Part shown: piece by piece, positions 1 to 9,798 of the stretch | How positions within the stretch are numbered: the stretch's first letter is position 1 | Layout: each line of letters starts with the position of its first letter | Assembly: GCA_019749935.1 (NCBI GenBank) | Contig: JAIEPD010000010.1 | Coordinates: 1 to 64,000 of the forward strand | DNA length: 64,000 nucleotides | Direction: 5' to 3' | Source of the DNA: Alphaproteobacteria bacterium | GTDB taxonomy: Bacteria > Pseudomonadota > Alphaproteobacteria > Paracaedibacterales > CAIULA01 | The notes under the pieces: model-generated | Seen by the model: the letters and a program-made list of their open reading frames with translations, nothing else | The model's database searches: none | Told to the model about the DNA's origin: nothing | Program-made: the position numbers and the translations under genes

Positions 1-103
1 CTAAAGGAAGAGGATGGCCATCCTCTTCCTTTAACCATTCCTGGTACCATCTTTATAGCACTTTGCCAAGACATAAGTATCCATCACTTATGTTATGCCC
101 AAA

Positions 104-2374
104 TCAGTCAAGAAGGCGCCTTAACCAACCTCTTGGTTTTCTTTTTGGTTTTACATCGTCTCCGCTTTTCTCTGTTTTGGTTTCTGAAGCGGGCGTTCGA
201 GCTCTTAAAGGATGGACAACTGCTTCTTTTGGTGCTTCTTTTTGCTCTTTTGGACGCTCAACATGGCTTTCATTTGAGATTTTTGGTTTTTCCTCATGAG
301 AAGAATGTTGCTCATTTGACTGAGGTGGACGAGGGCCTCTTCTTCTGAAACGATTCCTTGATCTTCTTTTATTTTGTCTAATAGGATTGCCATCTTCTCC
401 GATGATATCTTCTTGAGCTTTTGCGGGTTGTTTTAAAGCGGCTTCTGGCTCAGGGGATTCAGCGACGACTTCTCTATCTTGATTTTGGTGCGGAGAATTA
501 TGCTCTGGACTTCGTCTTTGGCGCTGTCTGCGGTTTCGATTTCTCCTTGATCTATTTTCAGAACTTTCTTCATCAGAGCCTGAACCTGATGGTCTATCTT
601 CTTTCTCTTCCTCTCTTTCTAATTGAGGTTGATTTGGAAGAGCAAGATTAGCCTCTGTGGTTAGATCATCTTTTGTCGCCAGAATATCGATTTTAAAATC
701 AGGTGAATTGAGGGAATCATCACGTGTGACTTGGATACTAATACCAAAACGATTTTCAATTAATAAAACAGAGGTTCGTTTTTGGTTTAAAAGATAAAGG
801 TCAATGCCACTTGGAACGGTGACCAATATTTCTTTAAGTTTTCCTTGGATGGCTTCTGTTTCTATGGCACGTAGAACATGCAATGCTGTAGATTCAGTTG
901 AACGAACAAGGCCCGTTCCATTGCAATGACTGCAGCTGGTTGTATATGTCTCTAGAATGCTTGGGCGCAAACGTTGACGAGAAAGCTCCATAAGCCCAAA
1001 TTGACTGATACGACCCACTTGAAGGCGGGCTCTGTCATGTTTGGTTGCGTCGCGTAAACGCTTTTCTACTTGCTGAATGTGATTTTGGTCATTCATATCA
1101 ATAAAGTCGATGACAATCAAACCGGCTAAATCGCGCAGGCGCATTTGACGAGCAATTTCATCCGCTGCTTCTAAGTTTGTCTTAAGGGCGGTGTCATCAA
1201 TATGGCGCTCACGTGTGGCTTTTCCTGAGTTTACATCAATAGCAACCAAAGCTTCTGTGGGGTTGATCACAATGGATCCACCTGATGCCAATCTAACAGA
1301 AGGGTGCATTATGTTTTGCAGTTGTTCTTCAACCTTAAATCGGTGGAACAAGGGGACATTTTCGTCTTTATAAGGTTGGACTTTGCGCGCATGGCTTGGA
1401 ATCAGCATGCGCATAAAGGCTTTTGCTGTTTTATAGGCTTCGTCACCTTCGACCAGAATCTGATCAACATCACGGTCATATATGTCGCGGATGGATCTTT
1501 TGATAAGGTCACCCTCTGCATATACCAAAAAGGGCGCTATCGACTGCAATGTCAGTTCTCGGATATCATTCCAAAGCCTTAACAAGTAATCATAATCGCG
1601 TCTGATCTCTATTTTATTACGTTCTTGACCTGCGGTACGAACAATCAAAGCCATACCATCTGGGATGTTAAGTTCTTTGACCAAATCACGAAGGCGACGA
1701 CGATCATCGCCGTCATTGATTTTACGGGAAACACCACCAGCTCTGTAGCCGGCATTGGGCATTAAAACACAATATCTTCCAGGTAAGCTTAAGTATGTTG
1801 TAAGGGCAGCGCCTTTATTGCCGCGTTCTTCTTTGACAACCTGAACCAGCATAATTTGTCGGCGTTTAATAACCTCTTGGATTTTATAGCGGTATTCTTT
1901 GGGTTTTTTTACAGGTTCAGTTGATTTTTCATCATCATGATCATCGTTTGATTCTTCGGATGATGCAGAAGCAGAATTTTCTAAGGATTGTTCTTCTATG
2001 AGTTCCTTTAGATTTTCAGCCGAGCCTTCTTCAACGCTTGGCTCTAAGGGAAACTGCTCACTGTCATCCAGATGTTCTTTTAAGGTTTCCGATTGAGCTG
2101 ATTTCAGGACAGCTTCGCGGTCAGCAACAGGAATACGATAATAATCAGGGTGAATTTCACTAAAGGAAAGAAACCCATGTCGGTTTCCTCCAAAGTCAAC
2201 AAAGGCAGCCTGTAAGGACGGCTCTACACGAATCACCTTCGCAAGGTAAATGTTTCCTTTAATTTGCTTTTTGGTAGAAGTTTCCGAATCGAATTCTTCT
2301 AACAGGGGTCCGTTAACCACCGCCACCCGAATTTCTTCCGGATGGTTTGCATCAATAAGTAATTTTTTAGCCAT
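104..2374 (-). CDS. rne: Ribonuclease E/G
   Basis: MAKKLLIDANHPEEIRVAVVNG start, S1-like region, IDVNSGKATRERHIDDTALKTNLEAADEIARQMRLRDLAGLIVIDFIDM, zinc-link CSHCNGTG, Arg-rich acidic C-terminal tail. Confidence 0.96.
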   Translation of the reverse strand: MAKKLLIDANHPEEIRVAVVNGPLLEEFDSETSTKKQIKGNIYLAKVIRVEPSLQAAFVDFGGNRHGFLSFSEIHPDYYRIPVADREAVLKSAQSETLKEHLDDSEQFPLEPSVEEGSAENLKELIEEQSLENSASASSEESNDDHDDEKSTEPVKKPKEYRYKIQEVIKRRQIMLVQVVKEERGNKGAALTTYLSLPGRYCVLMPNAGYRAGGVSRKINDGDDRRRLRDLVKELNIPDGMALIVRTAGQERNKIEIRRDYDYLLRLWNDIRELTLQSIAPFLVYAEGDLIKRSIRDIYDRDVDQILVEGDEAYKTAKAFMRMLIPSHARKVQPYKDENVPLFHRFKVEEQLQNIMHPSVRLASGGSIVINPTEALVAIDVNSGKATRERHIDDTALKTNLEAADEIARQMRLRDLAGLIVIDFIDMNDQNHIQQVEKRLRDATKHDRARLQVGRISQFGLMELSRQRLRPSILETYTTSCSHCNGTGLVRSTESTALHVLRAIETEAIQGKLKEILVTVPSGIDLYLLNQKRTSVLLIENRFGISIQVTRDDSLNSPDFKIDILATKDDLTTEANLALPNQPQLEREEEKEDRPSGSGSDEESSENRSRRNRNRRQRQRRSPEHNSPHQNQDREVVAESPEPEAALKQPAKAQEDIIGEDGNPIRQNKRRSRNRFRRRGPRPPQSNEQHSSHEEKPKISNESHVERPKEQKEAPKEAVVHPLRARTPASETKTEKSGDDVKPKRKPRGWLRRLLD

Positions 2375-2841
2375 TTGGCAAGAATCTCCACTGTTCGCAT
2401 CTTCATCTGCCAGGCAAAAAGGAAAGTTTTTTGATTTTTCATAAAGCCTTTTTGTAGATGAGGACGTATAAATTTAAGTTTAATAAAGAATAGATTAAGG
2501 AAATGGCCTAATTTGCGCACAAAACCGCCTTTGAATAAATTCAAGAGGGAAACTATTTTTAAATTAAATATGCTAAGCAAATTGTAAGGCCATTCATAAA
2601 AAACCTAATCTGAATGAATTTAACCATAACTACCACCCTAGAACCAAGAGAAAAATGAAAAACGAATACATTAAACACCGTTGAGATTTAAACTGGGATT
2701 AGGTGCGGCGGTTAAATTATCCCTGACTATTAAAAAAGAGCTGCCAATTAATCATTTGTTAAGAACCTGATGTTAATTTCGTAGATAGTACAAAGAGTAC
2801 TAAACTTTAAACTAATGATAATAGGAAAGGGTTTCTTGAAG

Positions 2842-3282
2842 ATGAAAAAAATATTAAAACTATCAATCGTTGCTGTGTTATTAGCTGTAACATCTTTTTC
2901 AGCAGAAGCTAAGGGTGGAAAAGGCGCTAAAGCAGCTGCTGGAACAGGTGTTGATCATTCCAAAAAAGTTAATTGTCAAACAGATTGTGATGTTGGCAAA
3001 TGTGGAAAAAAAATGACTCCAGCCCAAGCTCAAGGATGTGCTGATTGTAAAGGTAGAGAAGTTTTTGATTGCGGTAACGAACTTTTTATAGCTCAAGGTT
3101 GTGAGAAGCAAAAAGATTCAAGCTATAAGAAAATGTGCCAGTTTGCTAGAAAAATGTTAAGTAAAGCCAGTGTTTGGGCATGGCAGCATAAAGATAAAGA
3201 TGACCATGCAAAAACCATCGTAGAGGCTTATGCTGCAGGAGAAGGCTCAGAATCAGCTGCTCCAGCTGCTGAAAGTGAATAA
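2842..3282 (+). CDS. Small secreted Cys-rich hypothetical protein (paralog of 3504..3860)
   Basis: Signal peptide MKKILKLSIVAVLLAVTSFSAEA; many Cys; ATG at 2842 more likely than ORF-track start 2815; terminator follows. Confidence 0.75.
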   Translation: MKKILKLSIVAVLLAVTSFSAEAKGGKGAKAAAGTGVDHSKKVNCQTDCDVGKCGKKMTPAQAQGCADCKGREVFDCGNELFIAQGCEKQKDSSYKKMCQFARKMLSKASVWAWQHKDKDDHAKTIVEAYAAGEGSESAAPAAESE

Positions 3283-3313
3283 TATAAGATAAAAATCCTT
3301 TTAGAATAAGTGA

Positions 3314-3347
3314 GGAGACAAACGCTTGTTTGTCTCCTTTTTTATTT
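3314..3347 (+). terminator. Rho-independent terminator
   Basis: GGAGACAAAC-GCTT-GTTTGTCTCC followed by TTTTTTA. Confidence 0.85.
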
Positions 3348-3503
3348 TTTAGAAGTAAGAAATTCATTAATCAAAAATATTTTGAACTAGAAGGAATAAA
3401 AATACATCAAATTAACGAATTGTTAAGACTGTGATGTTAATTTGAGAAGTGTACAAAGGTACGAAATGTTAACCTAATTAGATAATCAGAGAGGATTCAG
3501 AGA

Positions 3504-3860
3504 ATGAAAATATTAAAGATTTCTGCAGTTGCTGTGGCTTTGGTTTTATCCACTTTTTCAGCTGATGCAGCTAAAATGACGATAGCAGAGTGTAATGTAA
3601 AATGTACAGAAGAAACAGGTAAGACAGGGTCTATAGCTGAATTAAAAGCTTGTTTTAAAGGCTGTCCAGGTAGTGAAGTTGGTGATGTAGCTTTGGCTGC
3701 AGCAAAGGCTCATGGATGTAAAGAAAATCACAATCAGCCTGAATGTCAAGTTGCTTTAAATTTGGGTGGTAAATGGTTTTTAGATGTGGGTAACGATGAA
3801 AATGCCAACGGAGATGCATTGAGAGAGCTCGTTAAAAAAACTGATGCTGCAGATAAATAA
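3504..3860 (+). CDS. Small secreted Cys-rich hypothetical protein
   Basis: Signal peptide MKILKISAVAVALVLSTFSADA; CxxxC patterns; RBS-like gagagga upstream. Confidence 0.75.
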   Translation: MKILKISAVAVALVLSTFSADAAKMTIAECNVKCTEETGKTGSIAELKACFKGCPGSEVGDVALAAAKAHGCKENHNQPECQVALNLGGKWFLDVGNDENANGDALRELVKKTDAADK

Positions 3861-3888
3861 TATAAAAATTCTTAACTAAGAATTTTTA

Positions 3889-3916
3889 AGGGTGGCTTAA
3901 ACGCCGCCCTTTTTTG
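3889..3916 (+). terminator. Rho-independent terminator
   Basis: GGGTGGC-TTAAAC-GCCGCCC followed by TTTTTT. Confidence 0.85.
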
Positions 3917-3948
3917 TTTATAACAGATTGATATGAACTGGAAATCTA

Positions 3949-4089
3949 CGTCATTGCGAGGAGCCATAGGGGACGTGGCAATCCAGTATAACCTGAGCTT
4001 CATTTTTTCTGGATCGCAGCGCTACGCTCGCGATGACGAAATGCGTGTCATGGAGAGCCCTCAAAAGGACGTAGAGGGGTGGCCATCCA
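3949..4089. repeat. REP-like palindromic repeat cluster (CGTCATTGCGAG...CGTGGCAATCCA units)
   Basis: cgtcattgcgaggagc..acgtggcaatcca (3949-3985), inverted tggatcgcagcgctacgctcgcgatgacg (4010-4038), related gtcatggagagc..ggtggccatcca (about 4045-4089). Confidence 0.7.
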
Positions 4090-4106
4090 AGAATTTTCCT
4101 AGGACG

Positions 4107-5444
4107 TTAAGTGGTAATCCCATAAGCCTTTGCAAAAATTTCTATTGGGTGGGCTTTGGTAAAAGTAACCTCTTTTGTTTCTCTTTCAATGCCTTGCATC
4201 AGATGATCTGCTGCCAAAGGACATTCAGATAAAACCAAGCGGTTGTCATTTTTAACAGCTTGTCTTGCTGCTGGCTTTCCAACCTTAATAGCCGTTTCAA
4301 AATTATCTACCATCATCCCCCAAGTTCCTCCATGGCCTGAGCAGCGCTCAATAACATCGACTTTGGTATCAGGAATTAAACGCAGCATTTCAGCTGCCTT
4401 TTGCCCTATGTTTTGGGCACGTGCATGGCAGGCTAGATGAAGGGTTATATTTTCACCCAAAGAGTTAAGCCCAGGTGCTAGGCTAAATTTTTTCGCTAAT
4501 GAGACGATATATTCCGAAATATCTTTGGTAGCCTCACTTAAGGCCTTAACATTTGCATCATGAGGGCTAATCAGCGGCCATTCTTGTTTTAACATCAGCG
4601 CACAAGAAGGAATAAGGGCAATAACGGTATAACCTTTATCAATCCACGGTTTTAATTCTGTAGCTACGTGTTTAGCGTTATTACTAACTTTTTCAAGATC
4701 ACCTTGCTCTAGTGACGGCATACCGCAGCAACCTGGATAGACAATTTCAGTTTCAACGCCGTTATGGGCTAATATTGCTCTTGCCGCAAGACCTAGGGAG
4801 GGGTTGTTATAATTGCCAAAGCAGGTTGCATAAATCACCACTTTTTGGCCATACGCAGGGGCATCTTTGTTAACGACTAGTGGATTTTTCTCAGCCTGCT
4901 TAACCAAAGTTTGCGAATGAAATTGGGGAATCGTAGCTTCTTTATGAATCTTAAGGGTTTTTTCTAAAAGAGGCCTAGTAATTTTGTTATCAGTCTTTGT
5001 TGCCCAATTCGCAATTGGCGCTGTAAGGCTTGCAATTTTCCCATTACGATCCGTTTTTGCTAATTCTTTGCTGACGATAGAGATTTTATTATTTTTAAAA
5101 TCAGCGGCCCTATAACGCAGCATCAGGTGCGGGAAATCAATATTGAATTCATGCGGGGGCACATACGGACATTTGGTTAAAAAGCACATGTCGCATAAGG
5201 TGCAGGCATCAACTACACTTTTAAAATCTTTGCTTTCAACACTGTCTAATTCGCCTGTCGGGCTTTCATCAACAAGGTCAAATAGACGAGGGAAGCTGTC
5301 GCATAAATTAAAGCAACGACGGCAGCCATGACATATATCAAAGACACGGCGCATTTCCTCATCAATTTTTTCTGTATTGATGAAGTCAGGGTCTGTCCAG
5401 TCAATGTTGTGCCTAGTTGGGGCCTCTAGGCTGCCTTCGCGCAT
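4107..5444 (-). CDS. GlpC/HdrD-like (Fe-S)-binding oxidoreductase
   Basis: Two 4Fe-4S motifs CHGCRRCFNLC and CTLCDMCFLTKCPY; CCG-type motifs YPGCCGMPSLEQG and ERCSGHGGTWG. Confidence 0.85.
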   Translation of the reverse strand: MREGSLEAPTRHNIDWTDPDFINTEKIDEEMRRVFDICHGCRRCFNLCDSFPRLFDLVDESPTGELDSVESKDFKSVVDACTLCDMCFLTKCPYVPPHEFNIDFPHLMLRYRAADFKNNKISIVSKELAKTDRNGKIASLTAPIANWATKTDNKITRPLLEKTLKIHKEATIPQFHSQTLVKQAEKNPLVVNKDAPAYGQKVVIYATCFGNYNNPSLGLAARAILAHNGVETEIVYPGCCGMPSLEQGDLEKVSNNAKHVATELKPWIDKGYTVIALIPSCALMLKQEWPLISPHDANVKALSEATKDISEYIVSLAKKFSLAPGLNSLGENITLHLACHARAQNIGQKAAEMLRLIPDTKVDVIERCSGHGGTWGMMVDNFETAIKVGKPAARQAVKNDNRLVLSECPLAADHLMQGIERETKEVTFTKAHPIEIFAKAYGITT

Positions 5445-5456
5445 ATAGTCGTCCTT

Positions 5457-5882
5457 TTACGCAGCTGCTGCAAGCGCATCAAGGGCTTTTTGGAAACGGC
5501 CAGCATGCGATTTTTCAGCCTTTGCTAAGGTTTCAAACCAATCAGCAATTTCATCAAAGCCTTCTTCACGGGCAGCTTTTGCCATGCTTGGGTACATGTC
5601 TGTGTATTCGTGCGTTTCACCAGCAATCGCTGCTTTTAGATTATCTGCCGTTGCGCCAATAGGCAGGCCAGTTGCAGGGTCGCCAACAGCTTCTAAGAAT
5701 TCAAGGTGACCATGCGCATGTCCCGTTTCTCCTTCAGCTGTGGAACGGAATACAGATGCGACGTCATTGTAACCTTCGATGTCTGCTTTTTGTGCGAAAT
5801 AAAGATAGCGGCGATTTGCTTGCGATTCACCCGCAAAAGCGTCTTTTAAATTTTGTTCTGTTTTGGATCCTTTTAAGGACAT
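5457..5882 (-). CDS. Rubrerythrin family protein
   Basis: [33 protein letters not shown]; diiron-type ExxH helices. Confidence 0.93.
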   Translation of the reverse strand: MSLKGSKTEQNLKDAFAGESQANRRYLYFAQKADIEGYNDVASVFRSTAEGETGHAHGHLEFLEAVGDPATGLPIGATADNLKAAIAGETHEYTDMYPSMAKAAREEGFDEIADWFETLAKAEKSHAGRFQKALDALAAAA

Positions 5883-6041
5883 TTGAGTGCCTCCTTTTTA
5901 ATTGATAAAAAGATACTACACTATGTGATTCTTAAAGTGTATGGGGAATGTAGTATTTTTGAGAAACCACCTTGACAACAAAGATCCAATTATTCTGCAA
6001 TAGCTCCAGTAAAATCAGTTTTCTGGAAGATGTCTGTTTTT

Positions 6042-6116
6042 TGGATCGCCACGCTATCGCTCGCGATGACGATGTTTTTCTTGTCATTACTAGGAGCGAA
6101 GCTCCGTGGTAATCCA
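6042..6116. repeat. REP-like palindromic pair, same family as 3949..4089
   Basis: tggatcgccacgctatcgctcgcgatgacg and inverted tgtcattactaggagcgaagctccgtggtaatcca. Confidence 0.7.
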
Positions 6117-6180
6117 GGTATTTTCAAGTACGCTAAAAGTTAGATAGAAATTCTAATCGATATATCACTTTTAAAACACT

Positions 6181-6948
6181 TTACTCAACTAATTCTTCTT
6201 GTGCTAGCAACCTTTCCATATCTTGGCGCTGTTTCTTTGAATAGCGATTTGCATCCTGAGGTTCAGGGGCTTTTGGTTTTAATTGAGCCAAGTCTTCCGC
6301 CACCTTTTGGGTTTCTATTTTCTTCTCTTCTTTATTAGGAGGGGCTACTTGTTGAAGATGTTGATTGAGTTGGGTTTTTAACAATGATTCAACGACTTCG
6401 GTTGTTGCGGAAGACGAAGCGTTAGCATTTGTTTCATTGCTGCGTCTTTGATGTTGCAAGGTGATGAAGTTCTGTAAAGAAGATGGAAAAATTTGGAAAA
6501 GTAAATCACTGCCCTGGTAAATTGCCGTCGTAAATCGACTTTCTTTTACAGAGGAAGGTTGATTGGTTCTTGCAACAAAACAGCTCATTGTAATTTCAAG
6601 AAAACATAAAAAGATAATGCCGCGTACGATACCAAAACCAAATCCAAGGGATCGATCAATTCCACCAAGAGCGCTTTGCCTAATGAGTCCAGAGAGAAAA
6701 TGACTGATTAAACTAAAAATAATTAAAAAGAGTATGAAAACCACAGCAGCAGTTGCAACATCTGCCATCATGGGATTGCTTATGTGTTGCCTTGCAATAT
6801 TTTGCGCAAAAGGAAGGGCAATGAGTGTGGCTATCGCAGCACCAAGCCATGAAACAACAGAGAGTACTTCGCGCGTTAAACCGCGAACAAGACCAATCCC
6901 GGCTGATATCAAAACAATGACAATAACACCAATATCAACGCCGTTCAT
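6181..6948 (-). CDS. cvpA: CvpA family membrane protein
   Basis: N-terminal GVDIGVIVIVLISAGIGLVRGLTREVLSVVSWLGA and following TM helices. Confidence 0.85.
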   Translation of the reverse strand: MNGVDIGVIVIVLISAGIGLVRGLTREVLSVVSWLGAAIATLIALPFAQNIARQHISNPMMADVATAAVVFILFLIIFSLISHFLSGLIRQSALGGIDRSLGFGFGIVRGIIFLCFLEITMSCFVARTNQPSSVKESRFTTAIYQGSDLLFQIFPSSLQNFITLQHQRRSNETNANASSSATTEVVESLLKTQLNQHLQQVAPPNKEEKKIETQKVAEDLAQLKPKAPEPQDANRYSKKQRQDMERLLAQEELVE

Positions 6949-6957
6949 GACAATCCC

Positions 6958-7548
6958 TTAGAGTATTTGGCAAGCTTCAGTGAAATCGAATCGAGGAGAT
7001 CTAGGGAAAAGCTTTTCTGGGATCCCATAACCTAAGTTACATAAGAAATTTGACCTGAAAGAAGTGCCGCTGAAAAATGATTCGTCTACACCTTGATTAT
7101 TAAAACCTGACATCGGGCCGCAGTCAAGACCAAGAGAGCGCGCTGCAAGAATAAAGTAAGCAGCCTGAAGTGTTCCATTCCTAAAAGCAGTTGTTTCAAT
7201 AAGTTCAGGACTTCCTGTGAACCAAGATTTTGCATCGGCATGGGGAAAAAGGGCAGGGAGTTTTTCATAAAACTCCATATCATGCCCGAGAATGGCTGTC
7301 ACAGGGGCTGACATCGTCTTTTCAACATTACCTTCAGCAAGAAGAGGTTTGAGTTTTTCTTTTGCGGCCGTTGATTTTACGAAGATAACTCTTAAAGGAG
7401 AGCAATTCGCACTTGTTGGGCCCATTTTTGCAAGATCATAGACTTGTTTTAAAAGATCATCACTTACTTTTTTATCCTGCCAAAATGAATGTGTGCGCGC
7501 ATTTAAAAAAAGTTGATTGATGGATGATTGATCGATTGACTCTGCCAT
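6958..7548 (-). CDS. Nitroreductase family (RutE/HadB-like malonic semialdehyde reductase)
   Basis: [52 protein letters not shown]. Confidence 0.88.
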   Translation of the reverse strand: MAESIDQSSINQLFLNARTHSFWQDKKVSDDLLKQVYDLAKMGPTSANCSPLRVIFVKSTAAKEKLKPLLAEGNVEKTMSAPVTAILGHDMEFYEKLPALFPHADAKSWFTGSPELIETTAFRNGTLQAAYFILAARSLGLDCGPMSGFNNQGVDESFFSGTSFRSNFLCNLGYGIPEKLFPRSPRFDFTEACQIL

Positions 7549-7556
7549 ATAAAACT

Positions 7557-8288
7557 CTATTTATTCTTCAAAAATTGTTTTGATACACCTGCACCAGGAC
7601 CAAAGGCGATTCTAATAAGAGGCTGTTTTTCTTCCACAAGATTTGACGCCTGTTTTTGATCCCATGAAATAGTTTGAGGAGAAGCTGTATAGGTTTCACC
7701 TTTTTTATGAGCCCATACAGAAAACACTCGGTCCTTATAAGAAACATTATAGATAGAAGAGCTTGAATGATAATGCTTTACGGCCATTTCCCAAGACCCA
7801 TACTGAGCATACAAAACTTTCATCAATTTTGCAGCATAAGCAATGTTATGATAGGGAGGCAAAATATCATTTAAGCTTTTAAAGCGACGACCATGAGATT
7901 GCAAATTAATCTGCATACATCCGATGTTAATATTTTTAACACCTTTAGCTTTTAGTTTTTGAATATAGTCGATGGCCCCTTCTTTCGTGGAGAAAAACCG
8001 TGACTTTTTCAAAGCATATACTGCCCATGGCGAATTGCGTGACTCAACCACGGCAATTGAAGCCAGTAATTTGTCAGGAATACCATACTGTTTTTCAAAA
8101 TGGCGGATAATTTCTGGGCAATTCGTTGAGGATTCTAAAGAGCTTTTTGTTCCAGTATTAGAAGAGTTTACTCCTAAGGGAATACTGACTCTTGTGTGGC
8201 CTTCATGAACAAGTAAAGCTATAATGAAACAAAGCCAAAGTAAATTTTTAGTGACCAACTTGACGTACCTCCGTAACTTCAGGAACAT
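7557..8288 (-). CDS. Lytic transglycosylase (SLT domain)
   Basis: [30 protein letters not shown], ramp of SLT motifs; N-terminal TM/signal. Confidence 0.85.
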   Translation of the reverse strand: MFLKLRRYVKLVTKNLLWLCFIIALLVHEGHTRVSIPLGVNSSNTGTKSSLESSTNCPEIIRHFEKQYGIPDKLLASIAVVESRNSPWAVYALKKSRFFSTKEGAIDYIQKLKAKGVKNINIGCMQINLQSHGRRFKSLNDILPPYHNIAYAAKLMKVLYAQYGSWEMAVKHYHSSSSIYNVSYKDRVFSVWAHKKGETYTASPQTISWDQKQASNLVEEKQPLIRIAFGPGAGVSKQFLKNK

Positions 8289-8820
8289 AATATTTTAGCA
8301 TATTTTCTATTCCTGTTTTTAATGTTGCACTTGAGCTTGGGCATCCGGAACAAGATCCCTGCATCTTAAGATAAACAATTCCTTCTTGAAAAGAGTCAAA
8401 AACAATATCTCCACCATCTTGCGCTACAGCAGGGCGGATACGTGTATCAAGTAACTCTTTTATCTGTTTTACGATAGGATCATCACTGTCATTTGAAACA
8501 GTACCTGAATCCATTTTATCTAAAATTACAGGAAAATCATTAACAAAAAGTTTCATGAGGGTATTTAAAATGAAAGGTTTTAATGTAAACCAGTCAGCAT
8601 CAGGCTTTTTCGTGATTGTCACAAAGTCTGAGCCCAGAAAAACGCCCACAACGCCCTCGATTTCTAACAATTGTTTGGCAAAAGGTGAGTTTTGGCAAAG
8701 TTCACTATCTGTAAAAGACAATGGCTCCGCTTCCCCCATAACTTTGCGATCAGGCAGGAATTTTAAGCTTTGAGGATTCGGTGTTTCCTCTGTTTGAATA
8801 AACATTAGCGCCCTTTTCAA
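8248..8820 (-). CDS. NifU/NfuA-like Fe-S scaffold protein
   Basis: Nfu N-domain MFIQTEETPNPQSLKFLP and C-terminal DGGDIVF...GSCSGCPSSSATLKTGIENML. Confidence 0.95.
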   Translation of the reverse strand: MKRALMFIQTEETPNPQSLKFLPDRKVMGEAEPLSFTDSELCQNSPFAKQLLEIEGVVGVFLGSDFVTITKKPDADWFTLKPFILNTLMKLFVNDFPVILDKMDSGTVSNDSDDPIVKQIKELLDTRIRPAVAQDGGDIVFDSFQEGIVYLKMQGSCSGCPSSSATLKTGIENMLKYYVPEVTEVRQVGH

Positions 8821-9015
8821 AAAACAATTTCCGACACCCTAGATCATTTTGAATTGTTTGTCAAATTTCAATCATTCTTAAGTATAACTACACAAAGAAA
8901 TACTCATTTTGGTAATATTTTTTTATATTTAATAATACATAAAATGTAATCAAATTTCTCAAAGATCTCAATTTGCATAAAAATTGCTCAAAGCTTATAA
9001 AAGGAAAGAGTTTTT

Positions 9016-9798
9016 ATGGGAGAAAGAAAAAACTTGGCTTTAAATTTCTCAGTCCTTCTTACGCGTCCAGAGCCTGTTTTAACAAAAACAACAAGTCTTT
9101 TTGAGGCAAAAGGGATTGATGTTATCAAAGAGCCTATGATGGAGATCATCCCAGTAAAATCCTTTAACCTAAAACTAGAGCCATATCAGGCAATTTTGTC
9201 GACGTCATCGATGGCTATTCGGGCTTTTGCAGAGTTAAGCCGCGAGCGAGATATTCCTTTATGGTGTGTGGGGGAAATTTCAAAGCAAACAGCGTTAGAA
9301 CTGGGGTTTAAAAATGTATATACCCCAAAAGGTCCTGATGAGAACGCCGAAAGTCTGATTGCAACACTTAAGGAAACGCTCAATTTTAATCAAGGTTCCC
9401 TTTTATATATAAGGGGCGATCATATTCAAACTGACCTTAAAGGAATTCTTAACCGTTTTGGGTATATAATAGATTCCATGATTCTTTATAAAAGTAGGGC
9501 GAAGGAGCGTTTTTCAAATCAGGCAAAAGATTTTCTTTTGGCAAAAGATAAGAATTCTTTAAGCGGAATAACTTTTTTATCTGTCAGAACGGTTGATATT
9601 TTCCTAAAGCTTTGTCAAAAAGAAGGGATAGTGCCGCAGTATGAACGATTCATTGCTCTCAGTTTAAGTGGCTCAATATCAAAAGAGCTAGAGCAATTAC
9701 CGTGGTTTAAAATCATTACAGCGTCGACAACGGCGCAGTTAATCGCTAACTTAATAGAAATTATTCAAAAGGGTGAAGTAAATGACAACCACTGCTGA
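9016..9798 (+). CDS. hemD: Uroporphyrinogen-III synthase
   Basis: HemD-like VLLTRPEP...; operon with mitofilin-like and HemY genes. Confidence 0.8.
   Translation: MGERKNLALNFSVLLTRPEPVLTKTTSLFEAKGIDVIKEPMMEIIPVKSFNLKLEPYQAILSTSSMAIRAFAELSRERDIPLWCVGEISKQTALELGFKNVYTPKGPDENAESLIATLKETLNFNQGSLLYIRGDHIQTDLKGILNRFGYIIDSMILYKSRAKERFSNQAKDFLLAKDKNSLSGITFLSVRTVDIFLKLCQKEGIVPQYERFIALSLSGSISKELEQLPWFKIITASTTAQLIANLIEIIQKGEVNDNHC

Noticed and set aside
2755-3440. TTAA-N-TTAA pairs upstream of 2842 and 3504 as CtrA boxes
   Set aside because: Spacing is about 10 nt, not the 7 nt of the CtrA consensus TTAA-N7-TTAA.
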